Below, piece after piece: positions 1 to 8,128 of a stretch of 64,000 bases of DNA. Origin of the DNA: Cereibacter_A azotoformans (lineage in GTDB: Bacteria > Pseudomonadota > Alphaproteobacteria > Rhodobacterales > Rhodobacteraceae); assembly GCF_003050905.1 (NCBI RefSeq), contig NZ_QAOT01000002.1; one strand, 5' to 3'. Positions within the stretch are counted from its first letter, which is position 1. Each line of letters starts with the position of its first letter. Under the pieces are notes generated by a model. It saw only the letters and a list, made by a program, of their open reading frames with translations. It made no database searches and was not told where the DNA came from. Made by a program: the position numbers and the translations under genes.

Positions 1-1
1 G

Positions 2-1189
2 ACCATCGCGCTCACCGTGGCGCAGCGCCGCCGCTCGGTCATCCTGCTCGATCCCGAAGAGCCGGGGTCGGGCGCCTCCTGGGGCAATGCGGGCACGATT
101 GCCGATTATGCCGTGCTGCCGGTCGGCACGCCGGATGTGCTTAAGCAGTTGCCGTCCCTGATGTTCGACCGGAACTCGCCGCTCGCCATCCGTCACGCGG
201 CGCTGCCGTCGCTGGCGCCCTGGCTGATCCGCTTCCTGCGCCAGTCGCTGCCCGCGCCCGCGCGACGGAACGCCCAGGCCCTCGCGGCTCTGCTCGGCTC
301 GGCCACGCAGGGCTGGGAGGATCTGGCGGTCGAGGTCGGCGGCGCGGCGCTTCTGAACCGGCGCGGCTGCCTTTACGCCTATGAAAGCCCGCGGGCCTTT
401 CGGGCGGCCGCAGCCGACATGGCCTTCCGCCGCTCGCTGGGGGTGACGGTGGATCTGCTGTCTGCAGCCGAGCTTTCGGCGATGGAACCCACCCTGCCGC
501 CGATGGCCGGCGCGGCCTTCTTCCCGAAGGCCGTGTTCCTCTCGGATCCTGGCCACATGGTCGGGCTGATCGCCGAGGCCGCGCGCAAGGTTGGAGTGCG
601 GATCGTGAAGGCGCGCGCGCAGGCGCTCGAGCGGCGGGTGGACGGGGTGATCGTCTCGGGCCCGGCGCTGCAGGTCCATGGGCGGCGGGTGGTGATCGCG
701 GCGGGGGCCCATTCGCGGGCGCTGGCGCTGAACGCGGGCGACCGCGTGCCGCTCGACACCGAGCGGGGCTATCATGTCGAGTGGGACATGGCCAAGGCGC
801 CGGTCTCGCGCCCCACCTGCCCCACCGCGCGCGGCTTCTACCTGTGCCCCATGGCCGGACGGCTGCGGGTGGCAGGCACGGTCGAACTGGGCGGCCTGAC
901 CGCCCCGCCCTCGCCGCACCGGATCGCGCGGCTCGTCGCGGGGGCGCGGGCGATCTTCCCCGACCTGCCCGAACCCTCGCGCAGCTGGATGGGATTCCGC
1001 CCCTCGATGCCCGACAGCCTGCCGGTCATCGGCCCCTCGCGCGCCGGAGGCGAGATCCTCCACGCCTATGGCCACGGGCACATCGGGCTGACGCTGGCGC
1101 CGATCACCGCACGGATCATCGCCGACCTGCTGGATGGGAAGCCGCCCGAACTCGACATCACGCCCTGCCTGCCCTCGCGGTTCGCTTAG
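2..1189 (+). CDS. FAD-dependent D-amino-acid dehydrogenase-like oxidoreductase (5' end outside window)
   Basis: The reading frame is open from base 2, so the gene starts upstream of the window; at least 396 residues are present. The visible N-terminus (IALTVAQRRRSVILLD, then GASWGNAG) is the second half of a FAD-binding beta-alpha-beta fold, and the C-terminus has the DadA/glycine-oxidase signature G-F-R-P-S-M-P-D-S-L-P-V-I-G-P followed by GHGHIGLTLAP. Members of this family oxidise D-amino acids or related amines at the inner membrane. The substrate cannot be told from sequence. It ends 5 bases before a convergent small gene and has no visible link to the flagellar cluster, so it marks the left border of that cluster. 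Confidence 0.8.
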   Translation, partial: TIALTVAQRRRSVILLDPEEPGSGASWGNAGTIADYAVLPVGTPDVLKQLPSLMFDRNSPLAIRHAALPSLAPWLIRFLRQSLPAPARRNAQALAALLGSATQGWEDLAVEVGGAALLNRRGCLYAYESPRAFRAAAADMAFRRSLGVTVDLLSAAELSAMEPTLPPMAGAAFFPKAVFLSDPGHMVGLIAEAARKVGVRIVKARAQALERRVDGVIVSGPALQVHGRRVVIAAGAHSRALALNAGDRVPLDTERGYHVEWDMAKAPVSRPTCPTARGFYLCPMAGRLRVAGTVELGGLTAPPSPHRIARLVAGARAIFPDLPEPSRSWMGFRPSMPDSLPVIGPSRAGGEILHAYGHGHIGLTLAPITARIIADLLDGKPPELDITPCLPSRFA

Positions 1190-1194
1190 GTCGC

Positions 1195-1500
1195 TCAGCT
1201 TCCGAATTCGGGAACGAAGAGGCAGATCGTCTTGCCGTCCGGCTTGCCGTCGGTGGTGCAGAGGTGGAAGTCGTTCCCCGCCCGCTTCGGCGTCGGCATC
1301 AGCCGCTCGTCGTCGTAGCCGATGACCTCTCCGGTGCGCCGGATCACCCAGCCCGTGGGCCCGGCCGTCACCTCGGTGGCGGCGATGGGATGGCAGTCGC
1401 GGTTCGAGCAGCAGGTGAAGGGATACCAGTCGTGGGCGAAGGCGCCCGCGGGCACGAGGACGAGGACAAGGACGGCTGCGGGTCGGAGCAGGTGCTGCAT
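1195..1500 (-). CDS. Small secreted protein, hypothetical
   Basis: This encodes 101 residues. An N-terminal signal peptide is clear (LLRPAAVLVLVLVPAGAFA, cleavage expected near HDWYP). The mature part has four cysteines (TCCSNRDC plus CTTDGKPDGKTIC region), suggesting a small disulfide-stabilised periplasmic protein. I do not recognise a characterised function; similar short CCSxxDC proteins are common in Rhodobacterales and Rhizobiales and are annotated hypothetical. It is convergent with the preceding oxidoreductase and lies 87 bases downstream of the aldo/keto reductase on the same strand. Confidence 0.7.
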   Translation of the reverse strand: MQHLLRPAAVLVLVLVPAGAFAHDWYPFTCCSNRDCHPIAATEVTAGPTGWVIRRTGEVIGYDDERLMPTPKRAGNDFHLCTTDGKPDGKTICLFVPEFGS

Positions 1501-1587
1501 GAGACCTCCGGGGCACGGACAACGGCAGGTTGAGCCGCCTGCCGTCTGCCAGCCAACATCGGCGCAGGCGTCCGGTTCCCTCGTGCC

Positions 1588-2406
1588 TCACCCGAAGGTC
1601 TGCGGATCGGGCCCGGTGCGCTCGCCCGCATCCAGCGCGGCGATGGCGGCGTGATCGGCCTCGGTCAGTTCGAAGTCGAAGAGATCGAGATTCTCCGCCA
1701 ATCCCTCGCGGCGGGACGAGCGCGGGATGACCGAGCAGCCAAGCTCGATGTGCCAGCGCAGCACGACCTGCGCCGGGCTGCGGCCCGTCCGCTCGGCGAT
1801 CTGCCGGATGGCCGGCGCATCAAAGGCCATGCCCCGGCCGAGCGGGCTCCAGCTCTGGGTGACGATCCCGCGCTCGGCGTGCCCGGCGCGCAACTCGGCC
1901 TGCTGGAGCATCGGATGCAGCTCGATCTGGTTCAGCACCGGCGTTACGCCCGTTTCGGCGGTCAGCCGGTCGATCTGGGCGAGGTCGAAGTTCGAGACGC
2001 CGATCGAGGTGATCCTGCCCTCGTCGCGCAACCGGATCAGCGCGCGCCAGGTCTCGACATAGAGATCCTGCCGGGGGGCGGGCCAGTGGATCAGGCAGAG
2101 ATCCAGCCGGTCGATCCCGATCCGCTCGAGGCTCTGGGCCACGGCGCGGAGGGTCGGCTCGTAGCCCTGTGCGTCGTTCCAGACCTTGGTGGTGACGAAG
2201 ACCTCATCGCGGGGCAGGCCCGAGGCCCGCAGACCCTCGCCGAGGCCGGCCTCGTTGCCATAGATCGCCGCACCGTCCGCCAGGCGGTAGCCCAGCTCCA
2301 GCGCCTCGCGCACGACCCGCGCCGTCTGGTCCTCGGGCACCTGCCAGAGGCCGAAGCCAAGCTGCGGGATCCGGCTTCCGTCGTGGAACTCGATCATGGC
2401 GCTCAT
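1588..2406 (-). CDS. Aldo/keto reductase
   Basis: This 272-residue protein has the usual length for an NADPH-dependent aldo/keto reductase (TIM barrel). Visible signatures are GFGLWQVP at the N-terminus, D and Y of the catalytic tetrad in LADGAAIYGNE, K in TTKVWN, H in LIHWP, the GVSNF strand, and the NADPH-binding VIPRSSR segment. The DGAA in place of the more common DTAA is a small variation next to the catalytic Asp. It is probably a cytoplasmic reductase of aldehydes or diketogulonate-type substrates, but the exact substrate is unknown. It lies downstream of fliA on the same strand with a 70-base gap and is unlikely to be a motility gene. Confidence 0.85.
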   Translation of the reverse strand: MSAMIEFHDGSRIPQLGFGLWQVPEDQTARVVREALELGYRLADGAAIYGNEAGLGEGLRASGLPRDEVFVTTKVWNDAQGYEPTLRAVAQSLERIGIDRLDLCLIHWPAPRQDLYVETWRALIRLRDEGRITSIGVSNFDLAQIDRLTAETGVTPVLNQIELHPMLQQAELRAGHAERGIVTQSWSPLGRGMAFDAPAIRQIAERTGRSPAQVVLRWHIELGCSVIPRSSRREGLAENLDLFDFELTEADHAAIAALDAGERTGPDPQTFG

Positions 2407-2476
2407 GGGGAACCTCCTGCCCGTCGGGGGCTGGAAGGTGGTCCGGGCCGGGCAGCCGTCAAGGGGCAGGACGGCT

Positions 2477-3196
2477 TCAGTCCTCGCCCTGCAGGGTGTC
2501 GATGAAGCCGCGCAGCCGTTCGATCGCCGCCTTCTTGATCTGCGAGACCCGTCCGGTGGTCACGCCGAGAATTTCAGCCACCTCATAGACGTTCATCTCC
2601 TCGACGAAGATCAGTTGCAGCAGCAGCGCCTCGCGCTCGGGCATCTTCCCCAGCGCCTGCCGCAGGAGGCCCCGCATCTGCGTGGCCTGAAGCCGGTCCT
2701 CGGCCGAGGGCTCGCTGCCCTGGAACAGCGAGGACTGGTCGTCATAGACTTCATCAAGCGACGCGGTCTGGCTGCCGGCGAACTGGGCCAGCCAGTCCTG
2801 ATATTCGCCGACCGGCATGCCCAGCTCGGCCGCCACCTCGGGCGTCTCGGGGGCCCGCATCAGCCGGCTCTCGAGACGCTGCACCGCGGCCTTGACCTTC
2901 TGCTGCATCAGGATCGTCGTGCGGCAGAGCGCCGAGTTCGACCGGAGGAAATCCATGATCGAGCCGCGGATGCGGATGGCCGCGTAGGCGGCGAAGGTCA
3001 CGCCATCGCGGGGCTCGTAGCGGCGGCTCGCGTCCACCAGTCCCATGTAGCCGATCTGGATCAGGTCGTCGATCTCGACCTTGCGGCCGATCCGGGCGTG
3101 AAGGTTCCAGGCGATGCGGCGCACCAGATCCATGTGCGCACGCACGAGGCGCTCGGGCGTCTGGGCCTGCTCGGCATAGCCGCGCGAATGGATCAT
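2477..3196 (-). CDS. fliA: Flagellar sigma factor sigma-28 (FliA)
   Basis: The 239-residue protein is an RNA polymerase sigma-28. Region 2 is visible (VRRIAWNLHARIGRKVEIDDLIQIGYMGLVDASRRYEP, then GSIMDFLRS), as is region 4 with a helix-turn-helix (NVYEVAEILGVTTGRVSQIKKAAIERL). The start chosen is MIHSRGY, whose ATG overlaps the upstream stop as ATGA, implying translational coupling; the frame is open further upstream but that extension lies inside flhF. It is the last gene of flhA-flhF-fliA, driven by a sigma-54 promoter in front of flhA. It should transcribe filament, chaperone and chemotaxis genes, and at least six candidate target promoters are in this window. FlgM (8839) is its expected inhibitor. 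Confidence 0.96.
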   Translation of the reverse strand: MIHSRGYAEQAQTPERLVRAHMDLVRRIAWNLHARIGRKVEIDDLIQIGYMGLVDASRRYEPRDGVTFAAYAAIRIRGSIMDFLRSNSALCRTTILMQQKVKAAVQRLESRLMRAPETPEVAAELGMPVGEYQDWLAQFAGSQTASLDEVYDDQSSLFQGSEPSAEDRLQATQMRGLLRQALGKMPEREALLLQLIFVEEMNVYEVAEILGVTTGRVSQIKKAAIERLRGFIDTLQGED

Positions 3197-4212
3197 GACC
3201 GCTCTTCCCCCTGCACTTCCCCCGCCTCGACCCAATGGCCGAGCCGGTCCGCATCGACACGCCAGAGCGCATCCACCACACCTGTCCCCCCGCTCTCCCA
3301 GCCGAGCCTGAGGCCCGAGGCCGCCAGCGCCGCCAGCTCGGCCCCGTCGGGCAGCCACAGATCGGTGCGGGTGAGGCAGATCAGGCTGCCGGCCGGCGCC
3401 TTGGCCCAGTGCCGCAGGGCGCGGGGCGACAGGCCCGCCGGCAGCGCCAGCACCACCGTCGCGCCGGTTTCGGCCAGCGCCTCGGGCGTCACTCCGGGAC
3501 TGCAGGAGAGGTCCAGGATCTCGGGCCGCCAGGGATCGGGCCGGGGCAGCAGCGCCTGCCCGATCCCGTCCAGCGGCGGCCGTTCGAGAGGCACGGCCAG
3601 CAGCCGCGTCCAGTGGCGCAGGCGCGCATCGGCCGGTTCGCCACCGATCCGGGGCGCGAGGATCACCGGCTCGGCGCCGGGGCGCTCTTCCATCATCAGC
3701 GCGGCGAAGCGCAGCGCGAGCATCGTCTTGCCGGCCCCCGCGGGCCCCACGATCGCAAGGCGCGGCGGCAGCGTCGCGGGCCGCGACGGCAGGAGGTGGC
3801 GCACCAGCGCCTCGAACCCTTCGTCAGGATCGGTCGCGGGCAGCGGCGGCTGAGGGTTCCGCTCGGCCACGAGGGCGGGCCTCGCCTGCTGGCGCTGACG
3901 GTCCTCGAGCATCTCGGCGAAGGTCTGCACCCGCGGCTCCCGGCGCAGGGGCGGCGCCTCCCGGGCGGCACCGAACGACAACCCCGAGAGGGTCAGCCGC
4001 CGAAAGTCCCCGGCCTCATCCGCGTCGGGATCGTCCTTGCGCACCGGGCGCGGCGCGGGAGGCGTCACGACGGGCAGATCGCGGGCGGCGCGGATCTCCA
4101 CCAACCCATCGCGCTGGGTGGTGGACAGGATGTAGGCCTCGGGCCCGAGGCGGCGGAGGACCTCCTCCATCGCCTGCTGGCTGTCGGGGGCGCGGACGGT
4201 GAGGATCCCCAT
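3193..4212 (-). CDS. flhF: FlhF-like SRP-type GTPase (divergent)
   Basis: The 339-residue protein begins with a region typical of FlhF (RLGPEAYILSTTQRDGLVEIRAA) and has a low-complexity middle and a C-terminal P-loop domain with GPAGAGKT. The position between flhA and fliA is where flhF sits in polar-flagellate bacteria, where the GTPase sets flagellum position and number. Later G-motifs are weak: a TRTD (for TKxD) is visible near LICLTRTDLW, but the usual DTAGR motif is not obvious (LDLSCSPG instead). It may therefore bind nucleotide poorly. Its stop overlaps the fliA start (ATGA) and it begins 3 bases after the flhA stop. Placement of R. sphaeroides Fla1 is medial rather than polar, which may fit a divergent FlhF. 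Confidence 0.75.
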   Translation of the reverse strand: MGILTVRAPDSQQAMEEVLRRLGPEAYILSTTQRDGLVEIRAARDLPVVTPPAPRPVRKDDPDADEAGDFRRLTLSGLSFGAAREAPPLRREPRVQTFAEMLEDRQRQQARPALVAERNPQPPLPATDPDEGFEALVRHLLPSRPATLPPRLAIVGPAGAGKTMLALRFAALMMEERPGAEPVILAPRIGGEPADARLRHWTRLLAVPLERPPLDGIGQALLPRPDPWRPEILDLSCSPGVTPEALAETGATVVLALPAGLSPRALRHWAKAPAGSLICLTRTDLWLPDGAELAALAASGLRLGWESGGTGVVDALWRVDADRLGHWVEAGEVQGEERS

Positions 4213-4215
4213 GGA

Positions 4216-6324
4216 TTACCTCCCCGGCGGCAGCGCCGAGGCGCCGCCCACGGTGCCCAGCACCTCGACCCGCCGTGCCTCGGGCAGCTCGCCCATGCCG
4301 ATCACCACGGCATCGGGCAGATGCGGCCGTATGAAGGCCGCAAAAGCCCGCCGCAGCGGCTGGGCCACGATCACCACCGCCTGCTTGCCCTGACCCGACG
4401 CCGCCTCCAGACGTTCCGAGAGGGCCGTCAGCAGCGACTGGGCCAGCCCGTTGTCCACCAGCAGCATCTCGTCGCCCTGCCGGCGCGAGCGCAGCAGGAG
4501 CTGCTCGAGATCCGGCTCGAGCGTGATCAGCGGCAGCGGCTGGCTGACCGGCCCCATCTGCTGCAGCAGGAGCGGCACGAGGGCCGGGCGCAACGCCTCG
4601 GCCATGTCGGCCGGGGCGAGGTTGCGCCCGGCCAGATCCGACAGGCCCTCGAGGATGCGGCGCATGTCCGAGACCGGGATGCGGTCGGCCAGAAGCGCCT
4701 TGAGCACCGCCGTCAGCACATGCAGCGGCACCAGCTTGGGCACCACCGACTGCACCAGCGTCGGCGCGGAGCGGGCGAGATTGTCCACCAGCCCCTGCAC
4801 ATCGTCCTGCCCGATCAGCTGCGCCGCGTGCTTGACGAGGATCTGGCTCAGGTGGGTCGCGATGACGGACTCGGGCTCGACCACCACATGATCGTCCGCC
4901 TCGGCCTCGGCCACCTGATGCGGCAGGATCCAGGTGGCGTCGAGGCCGAAGCTCGGGTCCTTGACCGAGATCCCGTTCAGCTTCCTGCGCGAGCCGCCCC
5001 CGGGCAGCGCGAGCTTGCGGTCGGGATAGACCGTGTCCTCGGCCAGGATCGCCTGCCCCACCCGGATGCGGTACTGGTTCGGCGCAAGGGCCAGATCGTC
5101 CCGGATGCGCACCCCCGGCACGACGAAGCCAAGGGCCTTCGACACGTCGCGCCGGATCGCGGTGATGCGCGCCACCAGTGCGCCGCCGTTGTCGCCCGCC
5201 AGCGGGATCAGCCCGTAGCCGATCTGGAGCGAGACCGGCGCATAGTCGGTCACCTCCTCGGCCGTGATCGCCTCGGGGCCGGCCGCGGGGCGGGCGTCGG
5301 CCGCGGGCTGCCCTCCGGCTGCGGCCGGGGCGGGCTCGGTCCCCGTGCGATCGCGCGAAAGCGTGACCCAGGCCATGGCGGCGGCGGCGCCCCCCCCGAT
5401 CAGGAACAGCAGGTTCGGCATCCCCGGCGTCAGCCCGAGGATCAGCATCACCGCCGCCACCGGCACCCAGGCCCGGCCGATCCCCATCTGCTTGCCGATG
5501 AGCACGCTCATGTCGGTGCTCGAGGAGACGCGCGTGACGATGATCGCCGTGGCGATGGACAGCAGCAGCGAAGGGATCTGCGCCACCAGCCCGTCGCCGA
5601 TCGAGAGCAGCACATAGGTCTCGGCCGCCTGCATCACCCCCAGACCGTGCTGCAGCGTGCCGATCACGATGCCGCCCACGATGTTGATGATCAGGATCAG
5701 GATGCCCGCCAGCGCGTCGCCCTTCACGAATTTGGAGGCCCCGTCCATGGCGCCGTAGAAGTCCGCCTCGGCCGCCACGTCGGCCCGCCGCTCGCGCGCC
5801 TCGTCGGGCGTCACGAGACCCGCGTTCAGATCGGCGTCGATGGCCATCTGCTTGCCCGGCATCGCGTCGAGCGTGAAGCGCGCCGAGACTTCGGACACCC
5901 GACCCGCGCCCTTGGTGATGACGACAAGGTTGATGATGACGAGGATCGCGAAGACGAAGGTCCCCACGACGAAATTGCCGCCGATCACGAAGGAGCCGAA
6001 GGCCTCGATCACCTTGCCCGCCGCATCCGCCCCGGTGTGCCCGTTGCTGAGCACGATCCGCGTCGAGGCCACGTTCAGCGCCAGGCGCAGGACGGTGGCG
6101 ACAAGAAGGATGCTGGGGAAGCTCGAGAAATCGAGCGGCCGGAAGGTGTGCAGCGCCACCATCAGGATCAGCAGCGACAGAAGGATGTTGCCGACGAAGA
6201 AGATGTCGAGCAGCAGCACCGGCAGCGGCAGCACCATCATCGCGACCACCGCGAGGATGCCCAGCGGCAGCGTCATGCCGCCCAGCTGCGCGCTCCAGCC
6301 TTGCCTGGCCGAGACCGTGCTCAT
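4216..6324 (-). CDS. flhA: Flagellar type III export gate protein FlhA
   Basis: The 702-residue length is normal for FlhA. The N-terminal half has about eight membrane segments (starting LPLGILAVVAMMVLPLPVLLLD) and the FHIPEP-family loop following GADAAGKVIEAFGSFVIGGNFVVG; the C-terminal half is the soluble domain forming the cytoplasmic ring of the export gate (ending LPEARRVEVLGTVGG). The ATG at 6324 is chosen over an in-frame GTG at 6366, because that GTG adds 14 unrelated residues. It is the first gene of flhA-flhF-fliA, behind a perfect sigma-54 promoter at 6394-6409, divergent from the flgP-flgT operon. Confidence 0.97.
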   Translation of the reverse strand: MSTVSARQGWSAQLGGMTLPLGILAVVAMMVLPLPVLLLDIFFVGNILLSLLILMVALHTFRPLDFSSFPSILLVATVLRLALNVASTRIVLSNGHTGADAAGKVIEAFGSFVIGGNFVVGTFVFAILVIINLVVITKGAGRVSEVSARFTLDAMPGKQMAIDADLNAGLVTPDEARERRADVAAEADFYGAMDGASKFVKGDALAGILILIINIVGGIVIGTLQHGLGVMQAAETYVLLSIGDGLVAQIPSLLLSIATAIIVTRVSSSTDMSVLIGKQMGIGRAWVPVAAVMLILGLTPGMPNLLFLIGGGAAAAMAWVTLSRDRTGTEPAPAAAGGQPAADARPAAGPEAITAEEVTDYAPVSLQIGYGLIPLAGDNGGALVARITAIRRDVSKALGFVVPGVRIRDDLALAPNQYRIRVGQAILAEDTVYPDRKLALPGGGSRRKLNGISVKDPSFGLDATWILPHQVAEAEADDHVVVEPESVIATHLSQILVKHAAQLIGQDDVQGLVDNLARSAPTLVQSVVPKLVPLHVLTAVLKALLADRIPVSDMRRILEGLSDLAGRNLAPADMAEALRPALVPLLLQQMGPVSQPLPLITLEPDLEQLLLRSRRQGDEMLLVDNGLAQSLLTALSERLEAASGQGKQAVVIVAQPLRRAFAAFIRPHLPDAVVIGMGELPEARRVEVLGTVGGASALPPGR

Positions 6325-6393
6325 GCGCGGGGCTCCGGGGCGCGGAAAAGGAACATGGCAGGTCACTCGCTGGCTCGTTGTCGCCTCTCCCGC

Positions 6394-6409
6394 TGCAAGC
6401 GCCGTGCCA
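6394..6409 (-). promoter_or_regulatory. Sigma-54 promoter of flhA-flhF-fliA
   Basis: Read on the minus strand this is TGGCAC-GGCGC-TTGCA, an exact -24/-12 element. The -12 box lies about 70 bases before the flhA ATG. It faces away from a second perfect site at 6458-6473. By inference it is used by RpoN2 with FleQ/FleT. Confidence 0.9.
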
Positions 6410-6457
6410 GCGGGTGCCCGCCGGGGGCGATGGCCGCATCGCCGGCGCCGCCGCGTC

Positions 6458-6473
6458 TGGCACGCCGCTTGCA
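6458..6473 (+). promoter_or_regulatory. Sigma-54 promoter of flgP-flgT-flgA
   Basis: TGGCAC-GCCGC-TTGCA is a perfect -24/-12 element; the gene start is 40 bases beyond it, behind an AGGAGG ribosome site at 6500-6505. It is divergent from the flhA promoter, with about 48 bases between the two -24 elements, so a common upstream activator site could serve both. Confidence 0.9.
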
Positions 6474-6512
6474 GCCCGGCGCCCCGAGAGTTCCAGACTA
6501 GGAGGCTGCCCC

Positions 6513-7049
6513 ATGCCCGCCCGCCTGTGCTTCGGCCGCCTCATGGCGGGCCTGGCCCTGCCGGTTCTCGCCGCCTGCGCCCCGGGGCCGCGGGCGGTCG
6601 ATGCGCTGCCCCGCGATGCCGGTCCCCGCATGGCCGAGCTTGCGCGGATGAAGGATGCCAACGACAGCCTCGACGCGCAGGCGGCCCGGCGCGGCTCGGC
6701 CCCGGCCGCGGTCGCGGCCCGGCCGCTGGTGACGGGGATCGGCTTCTCGCAGGTGGCGGGCCAGCCCGGCCGCACCCTGAACGAACGCCGCCTCATGGCG
6801 ATGCGCGCGGCGCGCCTCGATGCGATGCGCGACCTGGCCGAGCAGGTCCATGGCCTGCGCCTCGACAGCCGGACCACGGTGCGCGACGCCGTGGCGGTCA
6901 ACGACCAGATTGCGGGCGCGGTGTCGGGCAGCATCCGGGGCGCGCGCCTCGTGCGGATCACGCCCAAGGGCGAGGACAGCTACGAGGTCGAACTCGCGCT
7001 CGATGCCGACGCGGTGGGATACATCGTCAAGGCGGCGCGACAGCGGTGA
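6513..7049 (+). CDS. FlgP-like outer-membrane lipoprotein (LPP20 family)
   Basis: The 178-residue protein starts at an ATG behind a strong AGGAGG. It has a lipoprotein signal with lipobox VLAAC at Cys22. The C-terminal half (LMAMRAARLDAMRDLAEQV, then VRDAVAVNDQIAGAVSGSIRGARLV) matches the LPP20/FlgP family. In Vibrio and Campylobacter FlgP builds a disk or ring around the outer-membrane end of the motor and is encoded beside flgT and flgO. Here flgT follows directly with overlapping stop/start codons, supporting a motor outer-ring role. Identity as FlgP is by family resemblance and context; a generic LPP20 lipoprotein is the alternative. Confidence 0.7.
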   Translation: MPARLCFGRLMAGLALPVLAACAPGPRAVDALPRDAGPRMAELARMKDANDSLDAQAARRGSAPAAVAARPLVTGIGFSQVAGQPGRTLNERRLMAMRAARLDAMRDLAEQVHGLRLDSRTTVRDAVAVNDQIAGAVSGSIRGARLVRITPKGEDSYEVELALDADAVGYIVKAARQR

Positions 7050-8128
7050 GACGGCTGGTCCTGATCCTGGCGCTGCTGCTGGTTCCGGCCGCGGCGCTGG
7101 CCGACAGGCCCGCGATCCGTGTCGAGGCGGTGGGCTTCGGCACCGTCACGGGCGCGGGCGACCGCGACGCCGCGCGCCGCCGCGCGGTGGCAGACGCGCT
7201 GCTGGCCGCGGCGCTGGCCGGCGGGGCCGATGTGTCGGGCCGCACGGCCACGAACCGCGGCATCGTCACCTCGGACGTGGCCATCGTCCGCACCGTCGGG
7301 CGCATCCTCAGCCACCGCATCCTGTCCGAGAGCTTTTCGGGACAGGTCTGGCGCGTGCGGATCGAGGCCCTCGTCGGTGACGGACCAGGACCGCTCTGCC
7401 CGATCCGCACGCTCGTCGTCACGGCCTACGCTCCGCGGGTCGAGGTCGATCCCCACGCGCCGGAATGGTCGGGAGAGCTGGCGGACACGATCGCACGCCG
7501 CCTCGTCCAGCGGCTGGCGCGGCATCCGGCCGTCTCGCTGGCCGGCGTCACCGACCGCCCGCTCCCCCGCACCTCGCGGCGTGGCGACGCCTTCGACTAT
7601 GACGTGCTGACGCGCGGCTCGGTCCGGCTGCCGGGGAACGGGCATGGCTTCGTGCCGACGATCCGCCTGACCCGGACCGCCGGCCCGAAACTCGAACTCG
7701 AGCTTGAGCTGAAGCTCGTGGGGGCGGACGGAACCTCGTCGCTCCAGCACTTCATCCGTCGCGTGCCGCTGCCCCGTCCGTCGCTGGCGGGGGGCCTGTC
7801 GGTGCTCGTCCAGCCGCAGCGCGAGGCGCTTGCGGCGGCGCTGCTCGACGGATCGGACCGGGCACTCGACGCGCTCTTCGACCGGGCGGGTTGCGAGCCG
7901 GTCTCGGCGCGCCTTTCGTCCGCGGGCGGGCTGCTCGAGGTGCCGGTGGGACGCGCCAACGGTCTGACGCAGGGCAGCCTGGCCTTCACCGCCGATGGCG
8001 GCTCGACGCAGATCCTCGAGGTGGTGGAGCTGCGGGGCAGCTCGGCGCGGCTCCGCCCGCTCGACCCCACGCTTGGCCCCTCGCATTTCGCGGGCCGCCG
8101 CGTCCAGTTCGTGGAGACCGGCCGATGA
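7046..8128 (+). CDS. flgT: Flagellar H-ring protein FlgT
   Basis: The 360-residue protein starts at a GTG overlapping the previous stop. It has a signal peptide (LVLILALLLVPAAALA) and an N-terminal domain containing an LPP20-like fold (AARRRAVADALLAAALAGGADVSG ... FSGQVWRVRIEALVGDG), a middle domain after CPIRTLVVTAY, and a C-terminal domain of the SH3-like type typical of FlgT. Its location upstream of flgA matches the R. sphaeroides FlgT reported to form a ring around the LP ring, anchor MotF and contact MotB and FliL. It is expressed from the sigma-54 promoter at 6458. The flgA start overlaps its stop. Confidence 0.9.
   Translation: MRRLVLILALLLVPAAALADRPAIRVEAVGFGTVTGAGDRDAARRRAVADALLAAALAGGADVSGRTATNRGIVTSDVAIVRTVGRILSHRILSESFSGQVWRVRIEALVGDGPGPLCPIRTLVVTAYAPRVEVDPHAPEWSGELADTIARRLVQRLARHPAVSLAGVTDRPLPRTSRRGDAFDYDVLTRGSVRLPGNGHGFVPTIRLTRTAGPKLELELELKLVGADGTSSLQHFIRRVPLPRPSLAGGLSVLVQPQREALAAALLDGSDRALDALFDRAGCEPVSARLSSAGGLLEVPVGRANGLTQGSLAFTADGGSTQILEVVELRGSSARLRPLDPTLGPSHFAGRRVQFVETGR

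Noticed and set aside
3235..6501. Long plus-strand open frame (1088 codons) opposite flhF-flhA
   Set aside because: His/Arg/Gln-rich antisense shadow of well-supported minus-strand genes.
4016..6967. Very long minus-strand open frame (983 codons) across flhA
   Set aside because: It is out of frame with flhA, low-complexity Arg/Gly/Ala, and spans the divergent promoters; a shadow caused by high GC.
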